A stretch of 64,000 nucleotides of DNA from Phoronis australis (lineage: Eukaryota > Phoronida > Phoronidae). Below the pieces are notes generated by a model that was not told the DNA's origin, ran no database searches, and was given only the letters and a program-made list of their open reading frames with translations. The stretch covers positions 523,635 to 587,634 of the forward strand of contig NMRA01000222.1 in assembly GCA_002633005.1 (NCBI GenBank). Direction: 5' to 3'. Made by a program: the position numbers and the translations under genes. Below are positions 1-10,529 of this stretch, piece by piece. The number at the start of each line of letters is the position of its first letter. The stretch's first letter is position 1.

Positions 1-1245
1 CAGTAGTTGAAGTCATTTCCACCGTCTTTGAGACGTTACATTTTGAGACAATCCAGAAAATGGGTTGAGTTGTCTAGTTAGTTTTCAGTATTTACTGGAC
101 CATTTACACCATTCCATCTGATTAAATGTAATATGTGCTCATGGACGTTTTTTCTTTTTTATGTTAGTGAGTAAAGTGTGAAGGTTTTTATCACGGTGGC
201 TTCTATTGTGCATATTGAGCCCAATTTTATGACATGCAATACAGACGGAAAGTATGAAGAAAAAATGACCCGGGATACCATGTCAAGACCGCTGGTGGAA
301 TTCAAACTTGTCACCATAGTAGTCCTGCCTTATGAGTGAGAATGAAGGAAATGAACAGGGAAGTTGTTAAAGATGTCTAAACCATTCTGTGATTTGAATT
401 TGGCCGTCACAACTGTCATTTCGAGTCATTTTTGCTCTGTTAAAACAGAATTAGCTGTCATGACGGGCAACGACATTTATCTCGATTTTTACAATTTGTA
501 TTGTGCAGTACTCTTTTGGGAACAGCCTAAGTTGTGAGCCCCACTGGAGATTTCAGATTTTGGGAATTTTCATCTCTTAGTTTGTGTTGGTCACCAATGA
601 GAATGCCTGTAATCTTTAAGATTTAGTGTTGAATTTAATGTATTATCTGGTTGATTTTTGTAATAAAACATTTGAGAAGGTTTTTTTTCTTCAAAATAAA
701 TGTCAAAAATGATGTTTCAGAGTCGTTTTTATAAACCAATTGGTACTAAATGATTTCTGAATACAGATGTTAATTCATCATAACATCCTCTTCTTTGTGG
801 CATTGTTTACTTGCAAGTTTGCCATTAGATTGTTAGCCTTGCAAAGTACAGTGACTTTTTTCATAAGTAGGACCCCATTAAAATGGGTAATATCGTACTT
901 CAGAAACGGCCAATCATTGATTTGAAACTTTCAGACATAATGTTTTAGGCCCTGCTCTAAAAACGCTGATAAATCTTAATTATTTTTTAAATGTTACACT
1001 TTTGTGTGAATATTTATTTTAAGGAAATTTGACTATGTGATACGTATTGTTGTTTTTGCTACTAACGTACCTTTCATTTTTGCTAAACTTTATTAAGACA
1101 TGGTCGCGTGACCCAATTAATATTAGATTGATAAAAAGTCAAATTCAACAGCCTTCATAGTTTTAGAAAATACAAAGTTTTGATTAGTTACATGTATATT
1201 TACAGCTAAATACGCAGACTTAAGGCTTAACTGATGAATCTTTTC
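1..1245. other. AT-rich stretch without a recognisable gene
   Basis: I see no exon chain or family motif on either strand. An AATAAA-type signal on the plus strand near 662 could end a transcript entering from the left of the window, but no coding sequence supports this. Confidence 0.3.
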
Positions 1246-1860
1246 TCCAGGGCTTGGATTTTTCTCTTTTAGGATTTCCTACTGGTTTCGATTTCTTATT
1301 TCTTGATTTTCAATTTCTTCTTTTTAATCATGTTTCAACTTCATTCATGCAAAAACGCTTATTTCAGTATATTTTACAACACAGCATTTCACACACGCCT
1401 ATTCTTTTGTGGAATGATACATTACATGTACCTGGAACTTGTTCCTCTTTTTGTCATTGGTCATTCCAAGCCCGGTTTCTTACATTTGGCTATTTCGAAA
1501 ATAATTGATTTTTGCGATGAAATTGTTTGCACTTCAGCAGCAATTCATACAGACGGGATTAATGAACAATTTGGAATGTATTGTCAGTGAGTGAACTTTG
1601 CTGAATCAGGGTTTGGAGTTTTCCTCTTTCAAGAGGATTTCCTCTTATTGCTTTCGATTTCCTCTTATTTGATTTTCAGTATCCTCTTCTTGCCTCTATT
1701 TTATCATTGTTTTGACTTTATTAATGCAAAAAACATTTCAGTTAAAATTTTACAATAAAAAATAGTTCTATCCCACAAGGCTATTTATTTGTGGATCGAT
1801 ACATCACCTGGCAAATTTTCCTTTTTTGTCATTGGTCATTCTTAGCCGTGCTGAAGTAAG
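1246..1860. repeat. Diverged tandem duplication, two copies of about 250 bp
   Basis: The segment around 1246-1500 recurs about 360 bp further on, around 1608-1850. Shared pieces in the same order include the TTTCCTCTTATT-like pyrimidine runs, a TTTTATCAT-like string, the TTAATGCAAAAA-like string, the TTTTGTGGA..GATACAT string and the ending TTTTTGTCATTGGTCATTC. Small insertions and many substitutions show the duplication is old. The short open frames here are not conserved between copies, so I do not call a gene. Confidence 0.7.
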
Positions 1861-2499
1861 ACTAAACTATTTTTCAGAAATAGTTGTGCGTTACATTCAA
1901 TGAAGTCACTGACTTATACCTCGACTAGTCTTTCATGACACAGACCCCATAGACCCTATTCACGCCGACAGGAGGCGTGTCCAAAACGAGGCTCGCTACG
2001 AAAGCTCTGGTGGCTTATCCGCGTAGTTGTACTCCGCGTTGCTCGAACAGCTAAAAGAATACGGACACTCTGTTTTACAATCCCTAAAGACGTTGGGATT
2101 CGGAAGCGTTGGGTCCTTGCCATACGCCGCGACGAAGGAAAATATGTCCGTGTAAAATTTATAACTGTTTTCGAATCATGATTTGTCGCATCTCGATCTG
2201 GATGCCGCCATAGCAACGAGGACCGGAGAATCTTCGGCCAGCCAGGCTGTTTTCATGACGCGATGCATTTTTCTTTACAAAAAGGACAGGGCCCTCAATC
2301 CCTCAATTTTAGGGCCAAATATTGGCCCTATTCCCTCTCAAAATATTGAAAAATCACGCGAAACTCCGCCCCCTCACCTTGACTGCCACAAGCAAAATAA
2401 ACCAGCAAAACGTGAAGCGGGAGGAATTTTGTACTGAGTTCGAGCTATAGGACCGGTAGCAGACGAGTGGGGAAACACGTTCCGTTTTATTTTTGTTTA

Positions 2500-2660
2500 G
2501 TCCAGTGCAGATTTCCTGAGCAGAAGATATACATCCTCGGCGCCCGCAACTTCCGGGCCGCCTGCGTGCATACAATCGCGCTTTGCCCGCTTCTACGAGG
2601 ATGTCGGGGCCCCCCTTCGCACTGAGGCCTATATGGTATCCTAGATCAGCCACTGAAAAT
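2500..2660 (+). repeat. MITE-like repeat fragment (same family as 55.1-55.45 kb)
   Basis: The right half matches the repeat at 55365-55447: GCATACAATCGCGCTTT here against GCATGCAATCGTGCTTT there, followed by CCCCCCTT and an end reading TATCCTAGATC(A/C)GC(C/T)ACTG. The shared end resembles a short terminal inverted repeat of a non-autonomous DNA transposon. The left border is not resolved. Confidence 0.45.
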
Positions 2661-2852
2661 GCTACTTGAGGCAGAGCTATGACAGCTTGCAAAAGGACGG
2701 GGTGCTATCGATGGTGATCTGGAGGTCAGTAGAGTTTTCACTGACCCGTCACTCGGCGAAACGTTCCCCTCTCAGAAGGCCGCACACACATGAGGTACCT
2801 TTCCCCCGGATATGAACGAGGCCTCTGAAGAAACATGATAACTATCCGTGTT

Positions 2853-3015
2853 TCAGGGGGATCCAGGATTTTGAGTTGGGGGGGGGGCAAGGCAGAGTAT
2901 TAGCCAGGATTTTGCCCGTCAGAAATTCGCGCTCCTGAACTGCCAACTGGAATTTGGGAGAATTTTGGGGGGGGGCTGGGGCATAGCCCCTTGGCTCCCC
3001 TCTGAATCCGCCACT
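2853..3015 (+). mobile_element. hAT-like MITE (CAG..GGATCC to ATCCGCCACTG)
   Basis: A 160-bp G-rich repeat begins with CAGGGGGATCCAGGATTTTG and ends with GAATCCGCCACTG. The ends look like a degenerate inverted repeat of the CAGTGGCGGATCC type. Diverged copies lie at 33948-34108 (same strand) and about 13200-13290 (opposite strand). It carries no coding capacity. The hAT assignment rests on end sequence only, as no clean 8-bp target duplication is visible. Confidence 0.5.
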
Positions 3016-5361
3016 GTGTTCTGTCCAGTTAACTGAAATTGAGCTCTAAAACGAGGTTATGCTTTGGACGAAAGAATTAGGTGTTTTAATTTTAAAGTTC
3101 GACTTGGTCGAGATTGATATTTGAAAAATATAACACATGAAATAGACGTAATTATTAAAACCAAGAAAGCAGAATTGATGGTCATATAATTTTTTATTTT
3201 CAATTGCGAGCCTAGTTTTTTATCGTAATCAAAATATATATTTAATAGCATCAAGTATTATTTCAGATCAATGACAAATCAACTGTTAGACCCGGTAGTG
3301 TCTACCTCACCAGGACCTAGGCCATGCTTGAAGCTAATAGGCCTACTCTTGATCAACAAATTAAACCAGATGAGACTAATTGCACATGACAGCAAAATGC
3401 TATGAGCCACCACTGTCGAATATATCTTTAACTCTTCAAAAATACGACCAGATGACCTGGTTCGTGTAGAAAGCATTTTTATCAAGAATTTATTAGAAGA
3501 AACGTAACCCTGCATTCAGCATAACGCCTAATCCGTAACACTACGATCGCCGCAATTTGGTCATGTTTACTTTCATTTTTCGAACCTAGTTTTCCGGAAA
3601 AAAACGTATATCCTTTCGTCAGACAACTCTTTGGTGCATTGACTTGCTCTTTATCTGCATTTTTTACGTCTCTGTGGTTAATTATTGACACAATTTTAAG
3701 ATTTAATATTCAGGTTGGACTCCAAAGACCGGCCATTTAACTCACGCAATGTAAATTTCCGCTTTATTTATCGCAGTGAGCCTCGCTTTGGATTTTATTG
3801 TCGGCGGCGTGAATAGAGTCTATGGTCTGACCTCTGTACTGGACACTTCGGGTAAACTTACAAATCTGGCCTTGCCTCATGTAGTAATGTGATTGGTTAA
3901 GATTATAGTGTGCTTTTGGGAATTGGGCCCAGATTTCTTTCATGAAAATGACTGGGGGTAAGACACTGAGAAATTTGGTCTTGCACTCCACACAATTAAT
4001 TCGGAAAACTAAACGTCACGTGATCAAAAGTATAAAATATCCTATAATTACCTCTAAACTGTGATAAGCTCATAGTTACTTGGCTAAACCCTTTTTCAGC
4101 AATTGTAAAGTGGGAATGTTGGACCAATTTTTTGTCAAAAGTCGCTTTCACGAAACAGACCCCTGTTTTTTGGGAATACTTAGTGCACTGGTTCTCTTTG
4201 GATAAAAGCCTTCCCTTACACATAAAATTGTTAACATGAGAAGTTTCCAACCTTTGACAACATGCTTTTTGTACTCCCAAGACAGTTTGCAACAAGAACT
4301 TAATTTCACTGACAAATGCGGCAGATAATTTCTGACTGCTTTCACTTAAACGAGAAATGAGTTCGACTACAGGCATCCGGAACCTACTCAAGCTACCGCC
4401 ACAGACGGTGACGAACGAGTACTCGGAAACTAACACCTAAAGTAAAAAATGTGTTCCTCGAAATTGGCAATCGAACCTTTAATGGTGTGTATGAAATGAG
4501 AATCAAGACATTCTATAAGATGAGAGTTTATTACACTAGTAAAATGAGTCCGACAACACTCGATCAATGAAATTTAAAAAAGTAAATCTCAGGAAGAACT
4601 CTGTCACAACTTAAAATGTGATCAACGAAATCTAAAAAATTAAGTCATAAAATATGTGTTTAATAAATATCATATTTTCGCAGTGCAAAATTAAAGCCTT
4701 TAAAGATAGTTCAACAACATTGCCCGCTACTTCAAAAAACAAATGCTAATAACTTTGGCATTTTGTTACTTTATCAAATGTCAAGATCCTCGATACTAAA
4801 AACTGGAGAAGTCTACAACAGACCAATGTACATAAAAATGAGTAAATAGAACCAGCTGAGAAGTCCTGGATGATTTATGTGTTTGTGTATAATAATGGTA
4901 TAAATAGATTTTCTTGTGTTTATTAACCCAGGTATAATGCCTCTTGGCGCTTTCTGGACAATGTATAATCATTATATTGAAGATTTCGTAATAAACGTTT
5001 AAAAGTCATGGATACAATGTGGACACTTAGAATAATTATTGAAAAACTGATACATCTCACCAATTTAGAACACCATGAACATGACCGGCAATTGCAATTT
5101 TATTTTCCCATTTTTTTCACAAATTAATGTTTTACAATATTCCAGTTTAGTATATCTACCATGAAAAAAATATTGGAAAACTGAGAACTTACAAAAACGT
5201 AAAACGTAATGATAAAGGGGCAACTTCTTCAATTATTCCTATCCGACATTGGTCAGATTTTACATTATTGTGAATGTTTTCTGTACTTCCATTTTTCAAC
5301 AGATTGTAAAGCAAATTAATGGGAGCCTTGTTGAACATGAATGGCGTCAAGAAGCTGAGCT
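3016..5361. other. Intergenic stretch, no recognised gene
   Basis: The longest open frame is 146 codons on the minus strand (3996-4436). It shows no motif I recognise, no splice-consistent neighbours and no homopolymer-free domain pattern, so I treat it as chance. The rest is AT-rich. Confidence 0.4.
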
Positions 5362-5366
5362 ATCTC

Positions 5367-6231
5367 TGTTGATGCCGTGCATCATTTTTTGTCATTGGTT
5401 GTTGTATTTCATTTACTTGTTACGCTGTTTATTTTCTTTCTAGGTGGCAGTGCACCTTTCGCCGCTGTGATTTGGTTTCTTTTAGCAAGCCGGTTCTTTC
5501 CAGTGGTTACAATAGCATTTGCATAGTCGAATAGTAGCTTGACCGGCCGGCCATTGTTACGTATTAGCCTCTGTATGTTACGCGGGTTTTGGTGACTAGC
5601 GTTTCATGAGTTTACCGGCATTCGTTGACAAGATCTGTAACACGAATCATGTGTTTTCCTCGGTTGCTGGAACTTTTATATTAAGCACAGACTGTTAGCC
5701 AAACTGTTGTAAGTACTGAGTATTATGGCATAGCATGTTGTACTCGTGTGTATCTACTAGCTGAGTTTAGAGCGTACATAATTGTTGTTGTTTGACGTAT
5801 AGTTTCCTTCAGCTGCTTGTTTGGCGTATATGTTGCGCGGTACCCGGTTCATAGAATAAATAGTTACGGGTCGCAGTTAGGCAGTTGTTTGTGTACGGTA
5901 ATGGTTCCCAGTTGTAGAATAGATAGTACGGGTTCCAGTTAATTATGTATTGTTAGCGAGGTAGTATTTGCCTGTCATAGAGTCATTGGCGCGAGTCTTT
6001 CTAACGCTCTGATATAGTGCTTGTTAATTTCGCTTGCTTGCCGAATACTCAGACTGTGTGTGTTTTTCTTTATTGCAGATAACCACGCTTTTCCGGTTTC
6101 TCCTTTTCAACGCTTGTTCAGTTTCTCATTCAACGCTTGTTCGGAAACTTTTCATCGCTTGCAACTAAATAATAAAGTGTGTTATGCAAACGGCTTCTTT
6201 TAACTTATCCCTGTAGCCAGACGCGGCTACA
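5367..6231 (+). mobile_element. Solo LTR with 5-bp target site duplication
   Basis: The 865-bp segment begins TGTTGATGCC and ends GCGGCTACA, so it has the TG...CA ends of a retroviral-type LTR. It is flanked by the perfect 5-bp direct repeat ATCTC (5362-5366 and 6232-6236). A polyadenylation signal AATAAA at 6171-6176 lies shortly before the end and sets the plus orientation. No primer binding site, polypurine tract or coding sequence follows, so this is the product of LTR-LTR recombination. The ends resemble BEL/Pao or Gypsy LTRs, but the superfamily is inference. Confidence 0.7.
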
Positions 6232-6482
6232 ATCTCAATCTACTGAAATTATGTTTCACTCCTGTCCATAACACAACAAAGGCGAATTAAAGTAAATGGA
6301 CAAGCAGCTGCGGAGTAATTAATCTTTACGACCAGTAAGAATAAAGACACACTGCACACACAATGGTGAGACATATCTTGTGTGAATATTATTGTGGAGC
6401 ATGTATGTTTTACATGGTGGACTGTTGTTTGTTTTAAGTTGGTGTTAGTCAAAAGAAATATGGTAACATAGAAATGTTTTAA

Positions 6483-6650
6483 AGGCAAAGGCAAAGGCAA
6501 CCTTTTTCCATGTCATCTTTAGCAAAAAATAAGGTTCGTTGGTTATCCCAGACATATTTTTCACTTAATTACAGCTTTTCGTAATTTGATTAATTACTCG
6601 TGCACTACTCCGGAAGTGACGTTTTGGCAGACAAGAATTTCGCGTCAATT
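6483..6650 (+). repeat. Left terminal inverted repeat of the Kolobok-like element
   Basis: About 168 bp match the reverse complement of 9229-9386 over their full length with modest divergence. Long identical blocks include AAGGTTCGTTGGTTATCCCA and CTCCGGAAGTGACGTTTTGG. Confidence 0.85.
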
Positions 6651-6757
6651 TTGTTTTCATATAGTCTGACTGTGAGAGCTGTAGAGTCAGTCATTGTTCT
6701 ACCTCGGCTGTGATAAGTTCGGTCGTCTTTTTTCTGTTGTTTACAAAGTCAGACAAC

Positions 6758-7573
6758 ATGCCACACTATTGCTGCGTACCGGGATGTAATCATGATCGTG
6801 TCACGCGCACTTTGGGAATACCAGGCTTTGCATTGCTTTCCAAAGGATGACACACTTTGCGCCGAACTTGGCTCGCTCGTGTGAAGAACACAGCGTTACC
6901 CGTCAACGCAACGTTCAAAGCAGTGGAGGGTTGTTACCGAGTGTGTGGCAAGCATTTTCTGCCGTCATATTACGAGAGGGATATGTATGCTGAATTGATA
7001 AAGATTTCTGCTAAACAACGCCTGAAGAAAGGTGCGATACCGTAGCTGTTGATTCTCGACAGTGCTCCGTCGCCACCCCTGAGAAGTGTGTTTTTGAAGC
7101 GAGAAGGCTCGCGATCTATGGCCACTACAGTGACTGGAGGCACTTCATCTACTGTCACCCGTGCCTCCTAAGGTACAGAGCGTGCAATTCTGGGAACTAG
7201 CAGTAATTCGCCCTGTGCTGTTGTTTCTAACACAGAGCATGTGAGCAAACCGGCAGCGATGGTGAGTTGTGGGAGTGAATACAGGCCCAGTTCGACAGCC
7301 AGTAAAGAGGACAGTTCGTCGTCCAACGAACAGATCGGTGAGCCAAACTTTGATAAGCTTATTGTGGACTTGTCTAAAGTATTGGAGCTATTTAGAAAGT
7401 GCCAGGTGTGTGGCGAGGGAGTCACACTGCGGGATGTAAGCATTTTGGGTGCTCAGGTCACCATCCGGTGGGAATGTGTTGCGGGACACTGGGGCAAGTG
7501 GGACAGTTGCGCCTGTGCATATTCTGCCTCATTATACTCGGGCTCAAACATACAAAGTATACCCACCCACTGA
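6758..7573 (+). pseudogene. Degenerate THAP-domain transposon protein
   Basis: Translation from ATG at 6758 opens MPHYCCVPGCNHD, the CxxxxC start of a THAP zinc-binding domain. The middle motif (LHCFPKDDTL) is read in another frame at 6828-6857, and the domain resumes in the original frame as RRTWLARVKN, so two compensating indels separate them. Stops lie at 6848, about 7043 and about 7168 of the same frame. Downstream (about 7240-7510) is a Ser-rich linker and a CxxCG...WEC..GHxGxWDSC pattern that looks like a second zinc-binding module. THAP domains bind the ends of such transposons. The gene is inactive as read; sequencing error could explain single breaks but not all of them. Confidence 0.7.
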
Positions 7574-7739
7574 CTGTCCGTGAAAAAATCCTCGACATCA
7601 CTGCTATATGAACAATGTCTCCGTTACTCACGTCACTACTGTCAATGTGATATAGGTCGCCGACTCCAGTCATTTTTTAGATTAACACAAACTAAAGAAT
7701 TCCTAAATCCAATGTAATTGGGTTCTCTAACAACCTACA

Positions 7740-7940
7740 GCACAGTCACTGAACTACTAGACTCTCTCCGGTGTCTCCGGTCTAGCTTCCCGTGACCGTA
7801 ACCGGAGACAGACCGGAGAGTGAGACGTGAATCAACCGTGACAGCTGGCGTGAGCCTAAGCGTGACTACCCGGAGCTTACCGTGAGTTAGGCGTGAACGA
7901 AGCGCGAGCCAGTCGTGAGCCAGGCGTGAGTTTACCTGCA
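7740..7940 (+). repeat. Array of CGTGA/CGGAG motifs spaced about 10-12 bp
   Basis: Roughly a dozen copies of CGTGA, CGGAG or close variants (CGCGA, AGTGA) occur at intervals of 10-12 bases, with unrelated bases between. A matching array lies at 8936-9100 nearer the other end of the same element. The spacing is close to one DNA helical turn, which would place the motifs on one face. Such internal arrays are known as protein-binding sites in other DNA transposons; here the role is inferred. Confidence 0.6.
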
Positions 7941-7941
7941 T

Positions 7942-8930
7942 CGCAGATGAAAAAGTAATTTATTAAAATTATATCAGTAACTAGCAGTGATGTGTGTATT
8001 CTCATAGACTTTTGCTCATGTGAGGTTTATTTTTTTTTGAAATCGTCACGTTCAGCAAAAGACCAAAATTTCCTTCTCAAATCTTAAGTCACTTCAAGAA
8101 ACAGACCTGTGAACTCTACTTTTCACTTATATATATTTGTTTTTTATATAAACTAATAAAGAATCTTAACACGCGTGTACATGGCGGAAATATTCAATTG
8201 CCTACACGATATGAAGGAACATAGCATGTCAATTCTGAGCACATTGATCCCAAGTTCCGGCTTCATGCGGAGAAAACTGATCGTGCCCATGCATTTGACG
8301 AGTCGAACAGATCACGGCTATTATTATTTTAGTGAAGAAGTACCCCTCGGATACGGTGAACTCAGTCGAAACGCATGTATAATGTACTACAGAGAGGGGG
8401 CTACAAATAATTAAACTGCACTACGGATTGCAGTAAGGGATGGGTACGTAAGAATGGCGGCCTACTGAAATTTTCCGTACGCCAGTGCGGTGCAAAAATT
8501 TATGGAGTGACACAATACTTCACAACATTGATATTTTTAGGGCAAATTAACTACATCCAGCTGTGACTAGTTTCAAGGAGTCCACAGCCATGTAAAGACG
8601 ACTCTGGACACAGGGTCGCGTATACACTGTATTCGTATTTACTAACCGTGGTTATTGTACATGTATAGCTGGGACATGGGACTGGCTCTTAAGTCGTAAA
8701 TGAAAAATGTACATGTAACCGTAACACAAGATGAGCTGAAGGAAGACGTTTGTATGAACAACACGTGGAATTACAAAGTTAGTCGGAATCCAAGTGTGAT
8801 AGATGACTACTTGCAAAGATACTCTATAATATACTATACTATAATGTCTTTGCAACTTGTCCGAAACGACAGGCAATCAGGACGTTACATGTATTTTTAT
8901 TGATTGGCCCGGTGCCCTACCATGGTTACC
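7942..8930. other. Interior of the Kolobok-like element, no gene recognised
   Basis: Short open frames (the longest is 79 codons at 8175-8414, plus strand) show no transposase motif. The catalytic domain expected in a complete element is not visible. Confidence 0.4.
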
Positions 8931-8935
8931 ACAGG

Positions 8936-9100
8936 TATCGAAGACGTGAAGAAAGCCTGAGGAAAGCGTGAACTAAACCGGAGGTAAGCATGAGGACTAC
9001 CCGGAGAGTAGGAGTGAGGCGACCGTGACTGATTTCTGTCACGCCTGCGTCCCGGTTGCGCTCCGGTCTGGCCAGGCGTGAGGTAGCCCGGACGAAGTCT
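8936..9100 (+). repeat. Second CGTGA/CGGAG motif array
   Basis: Motifs such as CGTGA, CTGAG, CGGAG, CATGA and AGTGA recur at about 10-13 bases, as in 7740-7940. The array lies just inside the right terminal inverted repeat. Confidence 0.55.
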
Positions 9101-9228
9101 AAAAATTCAGTGGCTGTACTGTAATTTGTCGTAGAATACTCGGCGCTGGGAAGTGGTGACAATTTTAGAAAAACAGCCCGGAAACAAAAGTGGAACAGAT
9201 CCTTACACTAAACTCAACACAGAGCCAA

Positions 9229-9386
9229 ATTGGCGCGAAATTTTTGCCTCCCAAAACGTCACTTCCGGAGTAGAGGACGAGTAATTAATTAAATTACGAA
9301 AAATTGCAATTTAGTGTAAAATATGTCTGGGATAACCAACGAACCTTATTTTTGCTAAAATGACATTAAAAAGGTTGCCTTCGCCT
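9229..9386 (-). repeat. Right terminal inverted repeat of the Kolobok-like element
   Basis: Reverse complement of the left repeat, ending GGTTGCCTTCGCCT directly before the TTAA at 9387-9390. Confidence 0.85.
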
Positions 9387-9428
9387 TTAATGAAAATACG
9401 CACAAGACAACAATTCCTATCAGCTAGA

Positions 9429-9686
9429 ATGTACAAACGTTTTAAACGTCTTGTCCTAACATACTTAAGTGCTAAGTTTACTATGACTGCTAATCGCTAC
9501 AACACTTGAGCCTCATTGTCATCCAATTTCAATCTTCCGAAAACCAGAAACGAAATTCGAATAAAATCATTTTCCTACAGAGGATCCTATTTAAGGAACA
9601 CTCTCCCTTCCGATGCCAAATCTGCATCGTCCTTGAGAAGCTTTAAAAGGATTATAAGAAATCAATTTAGCTACATGTACGTGTAA
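9429..9686 (+). pseudogene. C-terminal tail of a CR1/L2-type LINE reverse transcriptase
   Basis: The 86-codon frame contains YLSAKFTMTANRYNT, then IKSFSYRGSYLRNTLPSDAK and SSLRSFKRIIRN before a natural TAA. This matches the far C-terminus of CR1/L2/Jockey-type reverse transcriptases (the FSYRG..LWNSLP and SL..FK signature). One in-frame TGA at 9507-9509 stands where the family usually has arginine, so a CGA to TGA change is likely. Everything upstream is missing, as expected from 5' truncation during reverse transcription or from the neighbouring element. Confidence 0.75.
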
Positions 9687-9747
9687 ATGTGTCCTGCCTA
9701 GCAAACTTGCATTCTATTTCCCTATACCAGACTATTTTTTCATATTC

Positions 9748-9751
<4 letters not shown>

Positions 9752-9803
<52 letters not shown>

Positions 9804-9917
9804 GTTGTGTATTTATGTGTCTGTTTGTATTTATGTATGTATATGTGTATGTGTGTATATAAATGTATGTATGTATGTATGTGCGTATACATGTATGTGT
9901 GCATGTGTATATATGCT

Positions 9918-9957
<40 letters not shown>
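9752..9957. repeat. Compound microsatellite (TA)n-(TG)n-(TGTA)n-(TA)n
   Basis: Runs of TA, then TG, then ATGT-type tetranucleotides, then about 19 TA units. Open frames reading Cys/Val/Tyr repeats through it are artefacts of the simple repeat. Confidence 0.95.
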
Positions 9958-10432
9958 TAAATATATTACTTTCGGTAATTATGTTTTGGTCTGTTTTATT
10001 TATTTTTGTTTCATCAATCTTTCCATGTTAAATTGTTATTCTTCACAGATTATTTAAATATTGTCTGTCATTTTGTTTTTCTCTTAGTTTGTCTTACTGT
10101 CTGAGGGATACTATGGAAGGCAGTGTGAATTGATTGGGCTACCGTCATTGTAAACATTACATTAACAAATAAAGGAGAATCTTAATATTACGACACCAAG
10201 TGGCAGATGAGGGGAACTTTCGTTTTTTCATAAAAGATGAGTAACACCATAGCAACCACCAGACAATGTTTTGAAAAACTGCAGGCATTTACAACGTCCG
10301 CGGGCTTTGAAAAATTTAAAAAAACAATTATTGACGTTATTTTTACCAGAAATTGGCAGATTTTACGACATGTGCAAAGCTAATAAGGAATGCGGCCTTT
10401 AAACAGCAAAATGTGCCGCACAATGTGCAGGT

Positions 10433-10529
10433 TTAAAATGGTAGGAATCTTCTGAAGCCTTTTTTCTTCAAATTCACCTGGGTGAGGCTGTTCACCGCCT
10501 TCATCTTTTTTTCTGAGAACGGTGGATAT
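10433..10529 (-). CDS. ALDH3 terminal coding exon
   Basis: Begins after AG at 10530-10531 and completes the Arg of [13 protein letters not shown]; the RYPP motif is the family's conserved C-terminal turn. It ends RFLPF-TAA. The tail of about 25 residues is Lys/Arg-rich, without the CaaX end of some ALDH3B proteins. It was found by matching the reading phase of the preceding exon (11323-11191). Confidence 0.85.

Larger units (their letters stand above)
6483..9386 (+). mobile_element. Kolobok-like DNA transposon (THAP, TTAA target), degenerate
   Basis: The element is bounded by TTAA on both sides (6479-6482 and 9387-9390) and has long terminal inverted repeats starting AGGC(A/G)AAGGCAACCTTTTT. 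It carries a broken THAP-domain gene near the left end. A TTAA target and a THAP-bearing protein are established traits of the Kolobok superfamily; piggyBac also uses TTAA but lacks THAP. At 2.9 kb with no transposase catalytic core visible, it is a non-autonomous or deleted copy. The left end carries three GGCAAA units where the right has two. An old LINE tail lies immediately to the right. Confidence 0.8.
9391..10190 (+). mobile_element. 5'-truncated LINE 3' end
   Basis: This covers the broken reverse-transcriptase tail, a 3' UTR interrupted by a microsatellite, and an AATAAA at 10168-10173 close to the probable end. The left border coincides with the TTAA of the Kolobok-like element, so that element may have landed inside this LINE or beside it. 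The right border is not marked by a clear poly(A) or repeat tail. Confidence 0.5.

Noticed and set aside
3996-4436. 146-codon minus-strand open frame
   Set aside because: No recognisable motif, no exon partners, composition like the surrounding AT-rich DNA.
9765-10057. Cys/Val/Tyr-rich open frames
   Set aside because: They are translations of the TG/TA microsatellite.
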